DNA of 9,638 bases from positions 1 to 9,638 of the forward strand of contig CACZRW010000038.1 in assembly GCA_902783675.1 (NCBI GenBank), in the 5' to 3' direction. The number at the start of each line of letters is the position of its first letter. Within the stretch, counting starts at the first letter, position 1. The position numbers and the translations under genes were made by a program. The notes under the pieces were generated by a model that ran no database searches, was not told the DNA's origin, and saw nothing but the letters and a program-made list of their open reading frames with translations. The DNA comes from an uncultured Pseudomonadota bacterium. GTDB taxonomy: Bacteria > Pseudomonadota > Alphaproteobacteria > CACZRW01. Below, one piece after another: positions 1 to 6,205 of this stretch.

Positions 1-3
1 AGC

Positions 4-627
4 CTAGCCGCGCGACCTTTCAATTCCCTGCATTTCTTGCTGGCACGCTTGCTCATAGCGCGCATTACCTTGTTTGGAGACGATTCCGGCTTTCCCCAAA
101 GCCTCCATAACCGCGCTGCAAACTTCGGCAGGAGTAACCTCGTTCGTGTTGATAACAAGATCAAAATTGGCGTCATCGCGAATGTCGGCGTTATAGAACT
201 CTTTAAAGCGGGCAATCTCGCTTTTCTTGCGCTCTTTAAGCTTAGCCGCGCAGTCCTCCAAGTCCTTATACTTCTCGCTTGCGCGCGTTCCCATATCGTG
301 CATTACTCTGGTTGCTGCGACATGCGAACTGACCACCAGCTTTATTTTGAAGGAGTGAGGTATAAAATACCACGCCACCCGAGAATCCAGTATCAAGTTA
401 TCGCGAGTCTTTCCTATTTCCGCGATAATACCATCAAGTTCGGTATCTATAGACCTGTCCTTTTCGGCTATTTTGTTAAGCTCCACAACGGAGATTCCCT
501 TATCTGCGGCAAGCTTGCGATAGATATCTCCGGCGGAGAAAGTCTCATAACCTATTTTAGAAACAAGGCACTTTGCCAGCGAAGTTTTCCCGCTACCAAG
601 ATCACCGGATATTGTAATTATCGCCAT
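4..627 (-). CDS. Cytidylate kinase-like P-loop NMP kinase (archaeal-type CMP kinase family)
   Basis: The 207-residue product has a Walker A P-loop near the N-terminus (GDLGSGKTS, residues 8-16), an SAGDIYRKLA segment (31-40) where CMP kinases bind the monophosphate, an LDSR motif (80-83), a basic lid-like stretch (about 114-145) and a DLVINT motif (156-161). This order matches the short archaeal-type CMP kinases (Cytidylate_kin2), which transfer phosphate from ATP to CMP or dCMP in the cytoplasm; the substrate here is inferred. I chose the ATG at 627 because GGGGGA lies about five bases upstream. A TTG twelve bases further out would add four residues and would overlap that ribosome-binding site. 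The stop codon is at 4-6, so the gene is complete. It lies 106 bases downstream of the phosphatase gene and has its own promoter-like sequence. A different small-molecule kinase of the same superfamily is possible. Confidence 0.75.
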   Translation of the reverse strand: MAIITISGDLGSGKTSLAKCLVSKIGYETFSAGDIYRKLAADKGISVVELNKIAEKDRSIDTELDGIIAEIGKTRDNLILDSRVAWYFIPHSFKIKLVVSSHVAATRVMHDMGTRASEKYKDLEDCAAKLKERKKSEIARFKEFYNADIRDDANFDLVINTNEVTPAEVCSAVMEALGKAGIVSKQGNARYEQACQQEMQGIERSRG

Positions 628-662
628 ATGGTCCCCCAAAGTTTTTTTGGCTAGGCGGCAAA

Positions 663-690
663 ACTATATAATAAAGATATAAAAGTCAAG
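663..690 (-). promoter_or_regulatory. Candidate sigma-70 promoter for the kinase gene
   Basis: On the minus strand CTTGAC (685-690) is followed after 16 bases by TATAGT (663-668), in an AT-rich gap. CTTGAC is the -35 form commonly described for alphaproteobacterial housekeeping promoters. The -10 box ends about 35 bases before the ATG at 627, leaving room for a short leader carrying the GGGGGA ribosome-binding site. This is pattern matching only. Confidence 0.45.
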
Positions 691-709
691 AACATTTACG
701 CATCTTGAC
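685..709. repeat. Inverted repeat over the kinase -35 box
   Basis: GTCAAGA (685-691) and TCTTGAC (703-709) are perfect 7-base inverted arms separated by 11 bases. One arm contains the proposed -35 box of the kinase promoter, so a dimeric regulator could bind here. No T-run follows on either strand, which argues against a terminator. Seven-base arms can arise by chance in AT-rich gaps. Confidence 0.35.
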
Positions 710-733
710 CAAAGAAAGTTATGCAAAAAGGAA

Positions 734-1405
734 TTAAAAAAGTTTTATCGCCTCGGGAAGTTCGCCGAAATTATCAATGATTTTATCGGCGTTAAGGCTT
801 TCCACGGGATAGTAGGCAAAGCCGTAACTGACGATAACTACCGGCATACCGACGCCTTTTGCCGCATCGACATCGACTTTGGAATCTCCGACCATGATAC
901 AATCATCTCTGCCGAGCCCCATTTTCTCAAAGACAATGTTCATGAGCTCGGGCGAGGGCTTAAGATACGGCGTTGCTTCCGCGTCCAAAATAGGAAAGAA
1001 GAAGTCCTTTATCCCCAGTTGCTCCAGCACGAACATCGCGGGCTTATGAGGCTTGTTGGTGCAAATCGCCATTTTGTAACCTTCGCCTTTAAGCTTTGTC
1101 AAAGTCTCCAAGACATTATCGCATAAGGTGCTTTTATCCAAAGGCTTGGTGTTATACACGCGCATATATATCTTAAACAGCTCGTCGGCTTCTTTCTCGG
1201 TAAAAGGGATATTATAGTGCTCAAGCAAGTTTTCCATTGCCTTACGCGCCCCGTGTCCTATGAAAGTTTTGACCTTGTCGGGAGTTACTTCGCTTTCGAT
1301 GCGCGTTGCCCCTATTTTTTCCAAGAACAGATTCATCATCTCGCAAAAATCGGGCATGCAATCCACCAAAGTCCCGTCTAAATCAAAAACAATTCCCTTA
1401 ACCAC
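734..1405 (-). CDS. gph: HAD-family phosphatase, phosphoglycolate phosphatase type
   Basis: The 223-residue protein carries all four HAD motifs: DLDGT with nucleophile Asp8 and Asp10, Thr116 in CTNKP, Lys149 in LKPSPE, and GDSKVDVDAAK with Asp174 and Asp178. A helical cap lies between motifs I and II (about residues 15-100). Length and motif wording fit Gph, which hydrolyses 2-phosphoglycolate to glycolate plus phosphate and clears the product of oxidative DNA 3'-end repair. Related HAD enzymes hydrolyse other small phosphoesters, so the substrate is inferred. The start is a GTG at 1405 with AGGAG nine bases upstream. The gene diverges from glmU across a 106-base gap. I recall gph-like genes lying next to glmU-glmS in other alphaproteobacteria. 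Confidence 0.85.
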   Translation of the reverse strand: MVKGIVFDLDGTLVDCMPDFCEMMNLFLEKIGATRIESEVTPDKVKTFIGHGARKAMENLLEHYNIPFTEKEADELFKIYMRVYNTKPLDKSTLCDNVLETLTKLKGEGYKMAICTNKPHKPAMFVLEQLGIKDFFFPILDAEATPYLKPSPELMNIVFEKMGLGRDDCIMVGDSKVDVDAAKGVGMPVVIVSYGFAYYPVESLNADKIIDNFGELPEAIKLF

Positions 1406-1451
1406 AGGTATTTTCTCCTATAAAATAGTAAAACTTGCAACAAAGCGTTAT

Positions 1452-1481
1452 TTGCAACATAATGAGCGGGCAAGGTATAAC
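1452..1481 (+). promoter_or_regulatory. Candidate promoter of the glmU operon
   Basis: TTGCAA (1452-1457) and TATAAC (1476-1481) are separated by 18 bases, about 30 bases upstream of the glmU start. The octamer TTGCAACA occurs here and again at 1435-1442, 17 bases apart, inside the divergent region shared with gph, so it could be a repeated regulator site. The call rests on resemblance to the sigma-70 consensus. Confidence 0.45.
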
Positions 1482-1511
1482 ACACCATATTTTAAAAGTC
1501 GAGGAGGCTTT

Positions 1512-2858
1512 ATGACAAAAAACAGGGTAATCATAATTCTTGCCGCCGGCAAGGGCACAAGAATGAAGTCTGATAAGCCGAAAGTAATGCACGAAATCGC
1601 CGGCCGTCCCATGGTTAAGCATCTTATTTCTACGCTTGAGAAGGGCAATAATGCCAAGGATAATATCATAGTCGTTGCCTCTGCCGATAACGCCGACATT
1701 TTAACCGCCGCCGTTGCCCCTCATAAAGTGGTAATTCAAACCTCACAGCAAGGCACGGCAGACGCGGTAAAGGCGGCCGCTCCCGCTTTAAAAGGCTTTA
1801 CGGGTGATGCGCTGATTCTATATGGCGATGTGCCTTTAATATCCAAAGAAACCATAGCCGACCTTTTTGCCGCCAAGGAAGAGGGCGCGGATATAGCTCT
1901 GCTCGGCTTTGTCCCCGCCGATCCCGCGGGCTACGGGCGCATTATAGTGAGGTTGGGCGAAGTTGAAGCGATTGTTGAACATAAGGACGCCTCGCCCGAC
2001 GAAAGGGAAATCCGCCTTTGCAACTCGGGCATCATGTGCGTAAGCGCGCCAAAGCTCTTTGCGTGGCTGGATAAGATAAAGAACACTAACGCCGCCGGTG
2101 AATACTATCTGACCGACATTATCGCCATGTGCAAAGGCGAGGGCGGCAAGATAGCCTTGATTGTCGGCGCGAACGACGAGCTCTTGGGCGTCAATTCCAT
2201 GGAGGAGCTGGCGGCGGCCGAGCACACCTTGCAAGAGGACCTGCGCAAATCCTTCATGGCAAAGGGCGTGACGCTCAAAGACCCTTCGACCACCTTCTTC
2301 AGCTTTGATACGAAAATAGGCAAAGGCGTTGTGATAGAGCCTTGCGTATATTTCGGTAAGAATGTAACCGTAGCGGACAATGTCACGATAAAGGCGTTTT
2401 CCCACTTTGAAGGCGCGACTATCGGCGAAAGCGCCAGTATCGGACCTTTCTCCCGCCTTCGCCCCGACGCTGACATAGGCAAATCCGCCCATATCGGCAA
2501 CTTTGTCGAGATAAAGAAATCCACCGTTGAGCAAGGGGCAAAGGTCAACCACCTTACCTATATCGGCGATGCGCGCATAGGGGAAAAGGCGAACATCGGC
2601 GCCGGCACCATTACCTGCAATTATGACGGCTTTAATAAATACTTGACCGACATTGGCAAAGGCGCTTTTATCGGCTCTAACACGGCGCTGATTGCACCGG
2701 TTAAAATCGGCGACGGAGCTATCGTCGGCGCAGGCTCTGCCATAAGCAAAGATGTAGAGGCGGACGCACTGGCACTTACCAGAGCTCCACAGGCGCAAAA
2801 ACCCTCTTGGGCAGCAAAGTTCCGCGCCGCCAAGCAAAAACTAAAAGAGCAAAAATAG
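1512..2858 (+). CDS. glmU: Bifunctional GlmU: GlcNAc-1-P uridylyltransferase / glucosamine-1-P acetyltransferase
   Basis: This cytoplasmic enzyme acetylates glucosamine-1-phosphate with acetyl-CoA, then couples the product to UTP to form UDP-GlcNAc for peptidoglycan and lipid A. The N-terminal nucleotidyltransferase domain (about 1-225) shows the LAAGKGTRM loop (10-18), QGTADAV (80-86), YGDVP (104-108, metal-binding Asp106) and GYGRII (140-145). The C-terminal left-handed beta-helix (about 250-430) shows hexapeptide repeats and residues matching E. coli acetyltransferase positions: Arg317 (R333), Lys335 (K351), His347 (H363), Tyr350 (Y366), Asn361 (N377) and Lys376 (K392). At 448 residues it has the usual length. 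The ATG at 1512 follows AGGAGG by four to five bases. The frame stays open upstream to 1260, but that part overlaps gph and lacks GlmU sequence. glmS follows 41 bases downstream. Confidence 0.97.
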   Translation: MTKNRVIIILAAGKGTRMKSDKPKVMHEIAGRPMVKHLISTLEKGNNAKDNIIVVASADNADILTAAVAPHKVVIQTSQQGTADAVKAAAPALKGFTGDALILYGDVPLISKETIADLFAAKEEGADIALLGFVPADPAGYGRIIVRLGEVEAIVEHKDASPDEREIRLCNSGIMCVSAPKLFAWLDKIKNTNAAGEYYLTDIIAMCKGEGGKIALIVGANDELLGVNSMEELAAAEHTLQEDLRKSFMAKGVTLKDPSTTFFSFDTKIGKGVVIEPCVYFGKNVTVADNVTIKAFSHFEGATIGESASIGPFSRLRPDADIGKSAHIGNFVEIKKSTVEQGAKVNHLTYIGDARIGEKANIGAGTITCNYDGFNKYLTDIGKGAFIGSNTALIAPVKIGDGAIVGAGSAISKDVEADALALTRAPQAQKPSWAAKFRAAKQKLKEQK

Positions 2859-2872
2859 CAAAAAGAGCAAAA
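2834..2872 (+). repeat. GCAAAA short-motif repeats at the glmU end
   Basis: GCAAAA occurs at 2834, 2849, 2858 and 2867, and a 12-base direct repeat AAAAGAGCAAAA occurs at 2843-2854 and 2861-2872. The array spans the glmU stop and runs into the glmU-glmS gap. It encodes the Lys/Gln-rich GlmU tail and probably reflects slippage or duplication. No function is evident. Confidence 0.5.
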
Positions 2873-2899
2873 GGGCAACAAATAAAGAGGAGTAAGTAA

Positions 2900-4720
2900 A
2901 TGTGCGGAATTGTCGGCGTCGTAAGCGCCAAAGGTAAAGACATCGTAGGCGACCTTTTGACCGGTCTTAAGCGCTTGGAATACCGCGGCTATGACTCTGC
3001 GGGTATTGCCGTTATTACCAACTCGGGCGCGATTGACACTCGCAAGGCAAAGGGCAAAATCTCCTGCCTTGAAGAAAAGCTTAAAGCCGAGCCTGCCAAG
3101 AGCAACATCGGCATAGCTCACACTCGCTGGGCTACCCATGGCGAGCCGAACGAAATAAACGCTCACCCGCAATTTTCCGAGCTGGTCGCGGTCGTCCACA
3201 ACGGCATTATAGAGAACTACGCCGCGCTAAAGGCGGAGCTTGCGGACAGATATGTCTTTAAAAGCCAAACCGACACCGAAGTTATCACCGCCGTCATCAC
3301 CGTCAACCTTAAAGAGGGAATGAGCCCGAAAGCCGCAGTCTCCTCGGCTTTGAAAAGATTAAAAGGCGCGTTTGCGATTGAAGTCCTGTTTGCCGACCAC
3401 CCCGACTTTCTCATTTGCGCAAGAAAAGGCGCACCGCTCGCCATCGGCCACGGCAAAGGCGAAATGTATGTCGGCTCGGATTCTTTGGCTCTTTGCCCGT
3501 TTACGAACAAAATCACCTATTTAGAGGACGGCGATTGGGCCATCATCACCAAGGACAAGGCCGAGATTTTTACCGCCGACGACAAGCCCGTGACCAGAAA
3601 AATCACCACTTCCACCACTGACAAAAACAGCGTGAACAAAGGCTTCTTCGACCACTATATGCAAAAGGAAATCTTTGAGCAGCCGAAGGTGATAACGGAC
3701 ACCTTCGCCAACTTTAAAAAAGCCGTAAAAGGTCTTCCTTCGGATTTAAAGTCCGTTTCTCGAATATCCATTATAGCATGCGGCACTTCCTACCACGCCG
3801 GACTTATCGCCAAGTATTGGCTTGAGGATTTGGCACGCGTCCCGACCGATGTTGACTTTGCGTCCGAGTTCCGCTATCGCAGTCCCGTCATTGCCGATGA
3901 TACTTTGGCAATCTTGATATCGCAGTCGGGCGAGACGGCAGACACGCTGGCGGCGCTTCGCTACTTTAAGGAGCAAAAGGTAAAGACGCTTGCGATTGTC
4001 AATGTCACGGAAAGCACCATTGCCCGCGAGGCGGACTTTATGATAAACACACTGGCCGGTCCCGAAATTGCCGTGGCGTCAACCAAAGCCTTTACCTCGC
4101 AGCTTATATTGCTTGCCGCTCTCACCTTAAAAATGGCCAGGGAAAGGGACGCTATCTCTGCCCAAAAAGCCGAGGAAATAGAGCAAAAGATTGCCGACTT
4201 ACCGAAAGTGATGCAGGACTTTTTAAGCACTTCGGGCTACATCAAGGAAATTGCCAAAGACAAAGTCTTGGGTGCGCAAAGTGCCTTATTCATCGGGCGC
4301 GGCACCAGCTACCCCATAGCTTTGGAAGGCGCGCTTAAGCTAAAGGAAATATCCTATATCCATGCCGAAGGTTACGCCGCCGGCGAAATGAAGCACGGCC
4401 CCATAGCTTTGGTTGACAACGGCCTTCCGATTATCGTCATCGCCCCCTTTGATAAATACTTTGAAAAGACGCTTTCCAACATGCAGGAAACCATGGCAAG
4501 AGGCGGCGAAGTCATCTTTATCAGCAGCGCTAAAGGCGTGGAAACCAAGGTCGTTAAAGACTTCGCCAAAGCCGTCATCACCATGCCGGAGATTGACGAT
4601 TTCCTTTCTCCGCTCCTTTACGCTTTACCTTTGCAATTATTGGCATACAATACCTCTTTGTTAAGGGGCTTTGACATGGACCAGCCCCGCAATTTAGCGA
4701 AAAGCGTGACGGTAGAATGA
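2900..4720 (+). CDS. glmS: Glutamine--fructose-6-phosphate aminotransferase (isomerizing)
   Basis: GlmS makes glucosamine-6-phosphate from fructose-6-phosphate and glutamine, the committed step toward UDP-GlcNAc. The product is 606 residues, close to the usual 609. The class II glutaminase domain (about 2-235) begins with CGIVGV, so Cys2 becomes the N-terminal nucleophile after Met removal. It also shows HTRWATHG (74-81), HNGIIENY (100-107) and QTDTEV (123-128). Two SIS sugar-isomerase domains follow, with ACGTSYHAG (293-301) and SQSGETADT (341-349) in the first and GRGTSYPIALEGALKLKEI (466-484) and MKHGPIAL (497-504, His499) in the second. The C-terminal DQPRNLAKSVTVE contains the catalytic-loop lysine, Lys601. 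The ATG at 2900 follows GAGGAG by seven bases. No promoter is seen in the 41-base gap, so transcription with glmU is likely. Its stop overlaps the next start as ATGA. Confidence 0.97.
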   Translation: MCGIVGVVSAKGKDIVGDLLTGLKRLEYRGYDSAGIAVITNSGAIDTRKAKGKISCLEEKLKAEPAKSNIGIAHTRWATHGEPNEINAHPQFSELVAVVHNGIIENYAALKAELADRYVFKSQTDTEVITAVITVNLKEGMSPKAAVSSALKRLKGAFAIEVLFADHPDFLICARKGAPLAIGHGKGEMYVGSDSLALCPFTNKITYLEDGDWAIITKDKAEIFTADDKPVTRKITTSTTDKNSVNKGFFDHYMQKEIFEQPKVITDTFANFKKAVKGLPSDLKSVSRISIIACGTSYHAGLIAKYWLEDLARVPTDVDFASEFRYRSPVIADDTLAILISQSGETADTLAALRYFKEQKVKTLAIVNVTESTIAREADFMINTLAGPEIAVASTKAFTSQLILLAALTLKMARERDAISAQKAEEIEQKIADLPKVMQDFLSTSGYIKEIAKDKVLGAQSALFIGRGTSYPIALEGALKLKEISYIHAEGYAAGEMKHGPIALVDNGLPIIVIAPFDKYFEKTLSNMQETMARGGEVIFISSAKGVETKVVKDFAKAVITMPEIDDFLSPLLYALPLQLLAYNTSLLRGFDMDQPRNLAKSVTVE

Positions 4721-4938
4721 AACTCGCATTAGTTATCTCTTTGATTTTTATAGCAATTTTGGGATTGCTGCTTTTCCTTGCTTTTAGCGATTCCCAAGGC
4801 GAGAGCACTTGCACCGAGCCCTTGACCGCTTGTGTCCAAGCATGTAAAAAGGACGACTTCATCAAAGGCGGCGCCTGCGTTTTCTCGTGCTCGTTTGCGA
4901 ATGTAAAATGCCTCGCTTCATCATTATGGACAGATTAA
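4717..4938 (+). CDS. Small membrane-anchored or secreted six-cysteine peptide
   Basis: I do not recognise this 73-residue protein. Residues 4-23 are an almost unbroken hydrophobic stretch after a single Lys, fitting an uncleaved signal anchor or signal peptide. The remaining 50 residues would face the periplasm or outside. They contain six cysteines spaced C-x6-C-x3-C-x10-C-x3-C-x6-C, a mirror-symmetric pattern. Paired CxxxC motifs on two short helices suggest a disulfide-locked helical hairpin, by analogy with other twin-CX3C proteins; this is structural inference. The ATG overlaps the glmS stop (ATGA), there is no strong ribosome-binding site, and the next gene starts one base after the stop, so translation is probably coupled within the operon. 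The tight packing and patterned cysteines argue for a real gene. Confidence 0.7.
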   Translation: MKLALVISLIFIAILGLLLFLAFSDSQGESTCTEPLTACVQACKKDDFIKGGACVFSCSFANVKCLASSLWTD

Positions 4939-4939
4939 C

Positions 4940-6088
4940 ATGACAATAGAAAAAGACCTTATCGACAGCTTTATAGGCGGCAAAGACATACCCGCCTACA
5001 CGGACAAATACTTTAGCAAGACCCGCAAAATCTTAGAGCACTTCGGCGATGAACAAGTCACCTACGCGGTCTTTTTGCGCCGCCCCGTTTTATACGCCTG
5101 CGAAATAGCTATCCTTTGGCTGAAACAGCAAGCGCAAGAGCTTGGCTTTACCGTTGATGTAAAGGAAAACTATAAGACGGGCGATTGGGTAGGCGCAGGC
5201 GAACCGCTTTTTTATTACAGCGGCTCTTTCGCCCGCTTAGTCGAGCTTGAGACTTTGCTTTTGCAAAAGGTAGGCATGACCTGCGTTGCCGCCTATAACG
5301 CTTATGAAATGGCAAAGGCACTGCCGAATGTCGCCTTTTCCGCCATGGAAGCGCGCCATTGCACGGGCGCTGATATGATGCAGCTTGCGGCGTTTGCCGC
5401 CTTTGTCGGCTCGGAAGCGGCAAAAAGGGACTTTGACGCTATCGGCTTTATAGGCACTTCAAACGACGCCACGATGAAGGTTTTCGGCAAAACCGAAGGT
5501 CTCGGCACAATGCCTCACGCGCTTATCGGCTACGCCGGCTCGACTTTAAAAGCGGCACAGCTTTACCACGAAACTTTCCCCGACGAGCCGCTTACGGTGC
5601 TTAACGACTACTTCGGCAGAGAAGTAACCGACAGCATAGAAGTATGTAAAGCCTTTCCCGACTTGGCAAAATCGGGCAGACTCGCCTTTCGCACGGATAC
5701 CCACGGCGGCAGGTTTGTTGAAGGTCTGGACACCAACAAATCCTATGCCGTGCTTGCCCGCCGCGCACCAAGAGCGATAAAGGACCTGCGCAAGGAAGAC
5801 GAGCTTAAGTATCTTATCGGCACGGGCGTCTCTGCCGCCGCCATGTGGCACTTGCGCGAAAATCTGAACGAGGCAGGCTTCCCCAATGTGCGCCTTGTCG
5901 CCTCAAGCGGCTTTACGGTAAAGAAGTGCCAAGTTTTCGCAATCGCCAACGCTCCCGTCAACAACATCGGCACAGGCTCTTACCTGCCGGAAAACTGGCT
6001 TGATACCTATACCACCGCGGACATCGTGAGCTATGGCGGACAGCACAGGGTGAAGTTGGGGCGCGAGTTTCTGCTCGATAAACTTTAA
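4940..6088 (+). CDS. pncB: Nicotinate phosphoribosyltransferase, short form
   Basis: The enzyme joins nicotinate to PRPP, helped by ATP hydrolysis, to give nicotinate mononucleotide in the Preiss-Handler NAD salvage route in the cytoplasm. Visible motifs are AYTDKYF near the N-terminus (19-25), AMEARH (135-140, probably containing the phosphorylated His), GFIGTSNDA (169-177), GTMPHALIG (189-197), FRTDTHGGR (250-258), ASSGF (321-325, a phosphate-binding strand end in this fold) and NNIGTGSYLP (341-350). At 382 residues it resembles the short archaeal-type enzymes more than the roughly 400-residue E. coli PncB or longer forms. The ATG at 4940 is one base past the preceding stop, with only a weak GGA at 4928-4930, so coupled translation is likely. 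No convincing terminator hairpin follows. The nicotinate specificity is inferred; nicotinamide-using relatives are usually longer. Confidence 0.9.
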   Translation: MTIEKDLIDSFIGGKDIPAYTDKYFSKTRKILEHFGDEQVTYAVFLRRPVLYACEIAILWLKQQAQELGFTVDVKENYKTGDWVGAGEPLFYYSGSFARLVELETLLLQKVGMTCVAAYNAYEMAKALPNVAFSAMEARHCTGADMMQLAAFAAFVGSEAAKRDFDAIGFIGTSNDATMKVFGKTEGLGTMPHALIGYAGSTLKAAQLYHETFPDEPLTVLNDYFGREVTDSIEVCKAFPDLAKSGRLAFRTDTHGGRFVEGLDTNKSYAVLARRAPRAIKDLRKEDELKYLIGTGVSAAAMWHLRENLNEAGFPNVRLVASSGFTVKKCQVFAIANAPVNNIGTGSYLPENWLDTYTTADIVSYGGQHRVKLGREFLLDKL

Positions 6089-6117
6089 TTTTATCTCATT
6101 TTCCCTTCCCGAACTTA

Positions 6118-6146
6118 TTGACAAAACAAATTAAAGCTGGTAAAGT
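6118..6146 (+). promoter_or_regulatory. Candidate promoter of the phosphorylase-like gene
   Basis: A perfect TTGACA (6118-6123) is followed by an exact 17-base spacer and TAAAGT (6141-6146, four of six matches to TATAAT). It lies 30 bases after the pncB stop and would give a leader of about 55 bases. This is the best consensus promoter in the window and indicates that the downstream gene can be expressed separately from the glmU operon. Confidence 0.6.
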
Positions 6147-6174
6147 TACTCCGCTTCGGTCGAAATAAAGGCCG

Positions 6175-6188
6175 TATTGTTAACAATA
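6175..6188. promoter_or_regulatory. Perfect 14-base palindrome, operator candidate
   Basis: TATTGTTAACAATA is identical to its reverse complement. It sits about 30 bases downstream of the proposed -10 box and just before AGAGG (6191-6195), the likely ribosome-binding site. A homodimeric repressor bound here would block initiation or early elongation. The continuous palindrome has no loop, so an RNA hairpin is unlikely. The function is inferred from position only. Confidence 0.4.
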
Positions 6189-6205
6189 AAAGAGGCTTTG
6201 GAACA

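Noticed and set aside
636..650. Hairpin CCAAA / TTTGG before the kinase start (minus strand), as terminator or SD-masking element
   Set aside because: The 5-base stem is mostly A-T pairs and weak, no T-run follows, and it only partly approaches the GGGGGA ribosome-binding site.
1260..1511. An 84-codon N-terminal extension of glmU in the same frame
   Set aside because: It overlaps the 5' part of gph on the opposite strand, has no GlmU-like sequence, and the ATG at 1512 has a strong AGGAGG and begins the canonical nucleotidyltransferase loop.
1836..2837. Long open frame (about 333 codons) antisense to glmU
   Set aside because: It lies wholly inside a confidently identified gene, its translation has no recognisable motif, and such antisense frames arise readily from codon bias.
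2859..2899. glmS ribozyme upstream of glmS
   Set aside because: The gap is only 41 bases of purine-rich sequence, much too short for the ribozyme, and the element is typical of Firmicutes.
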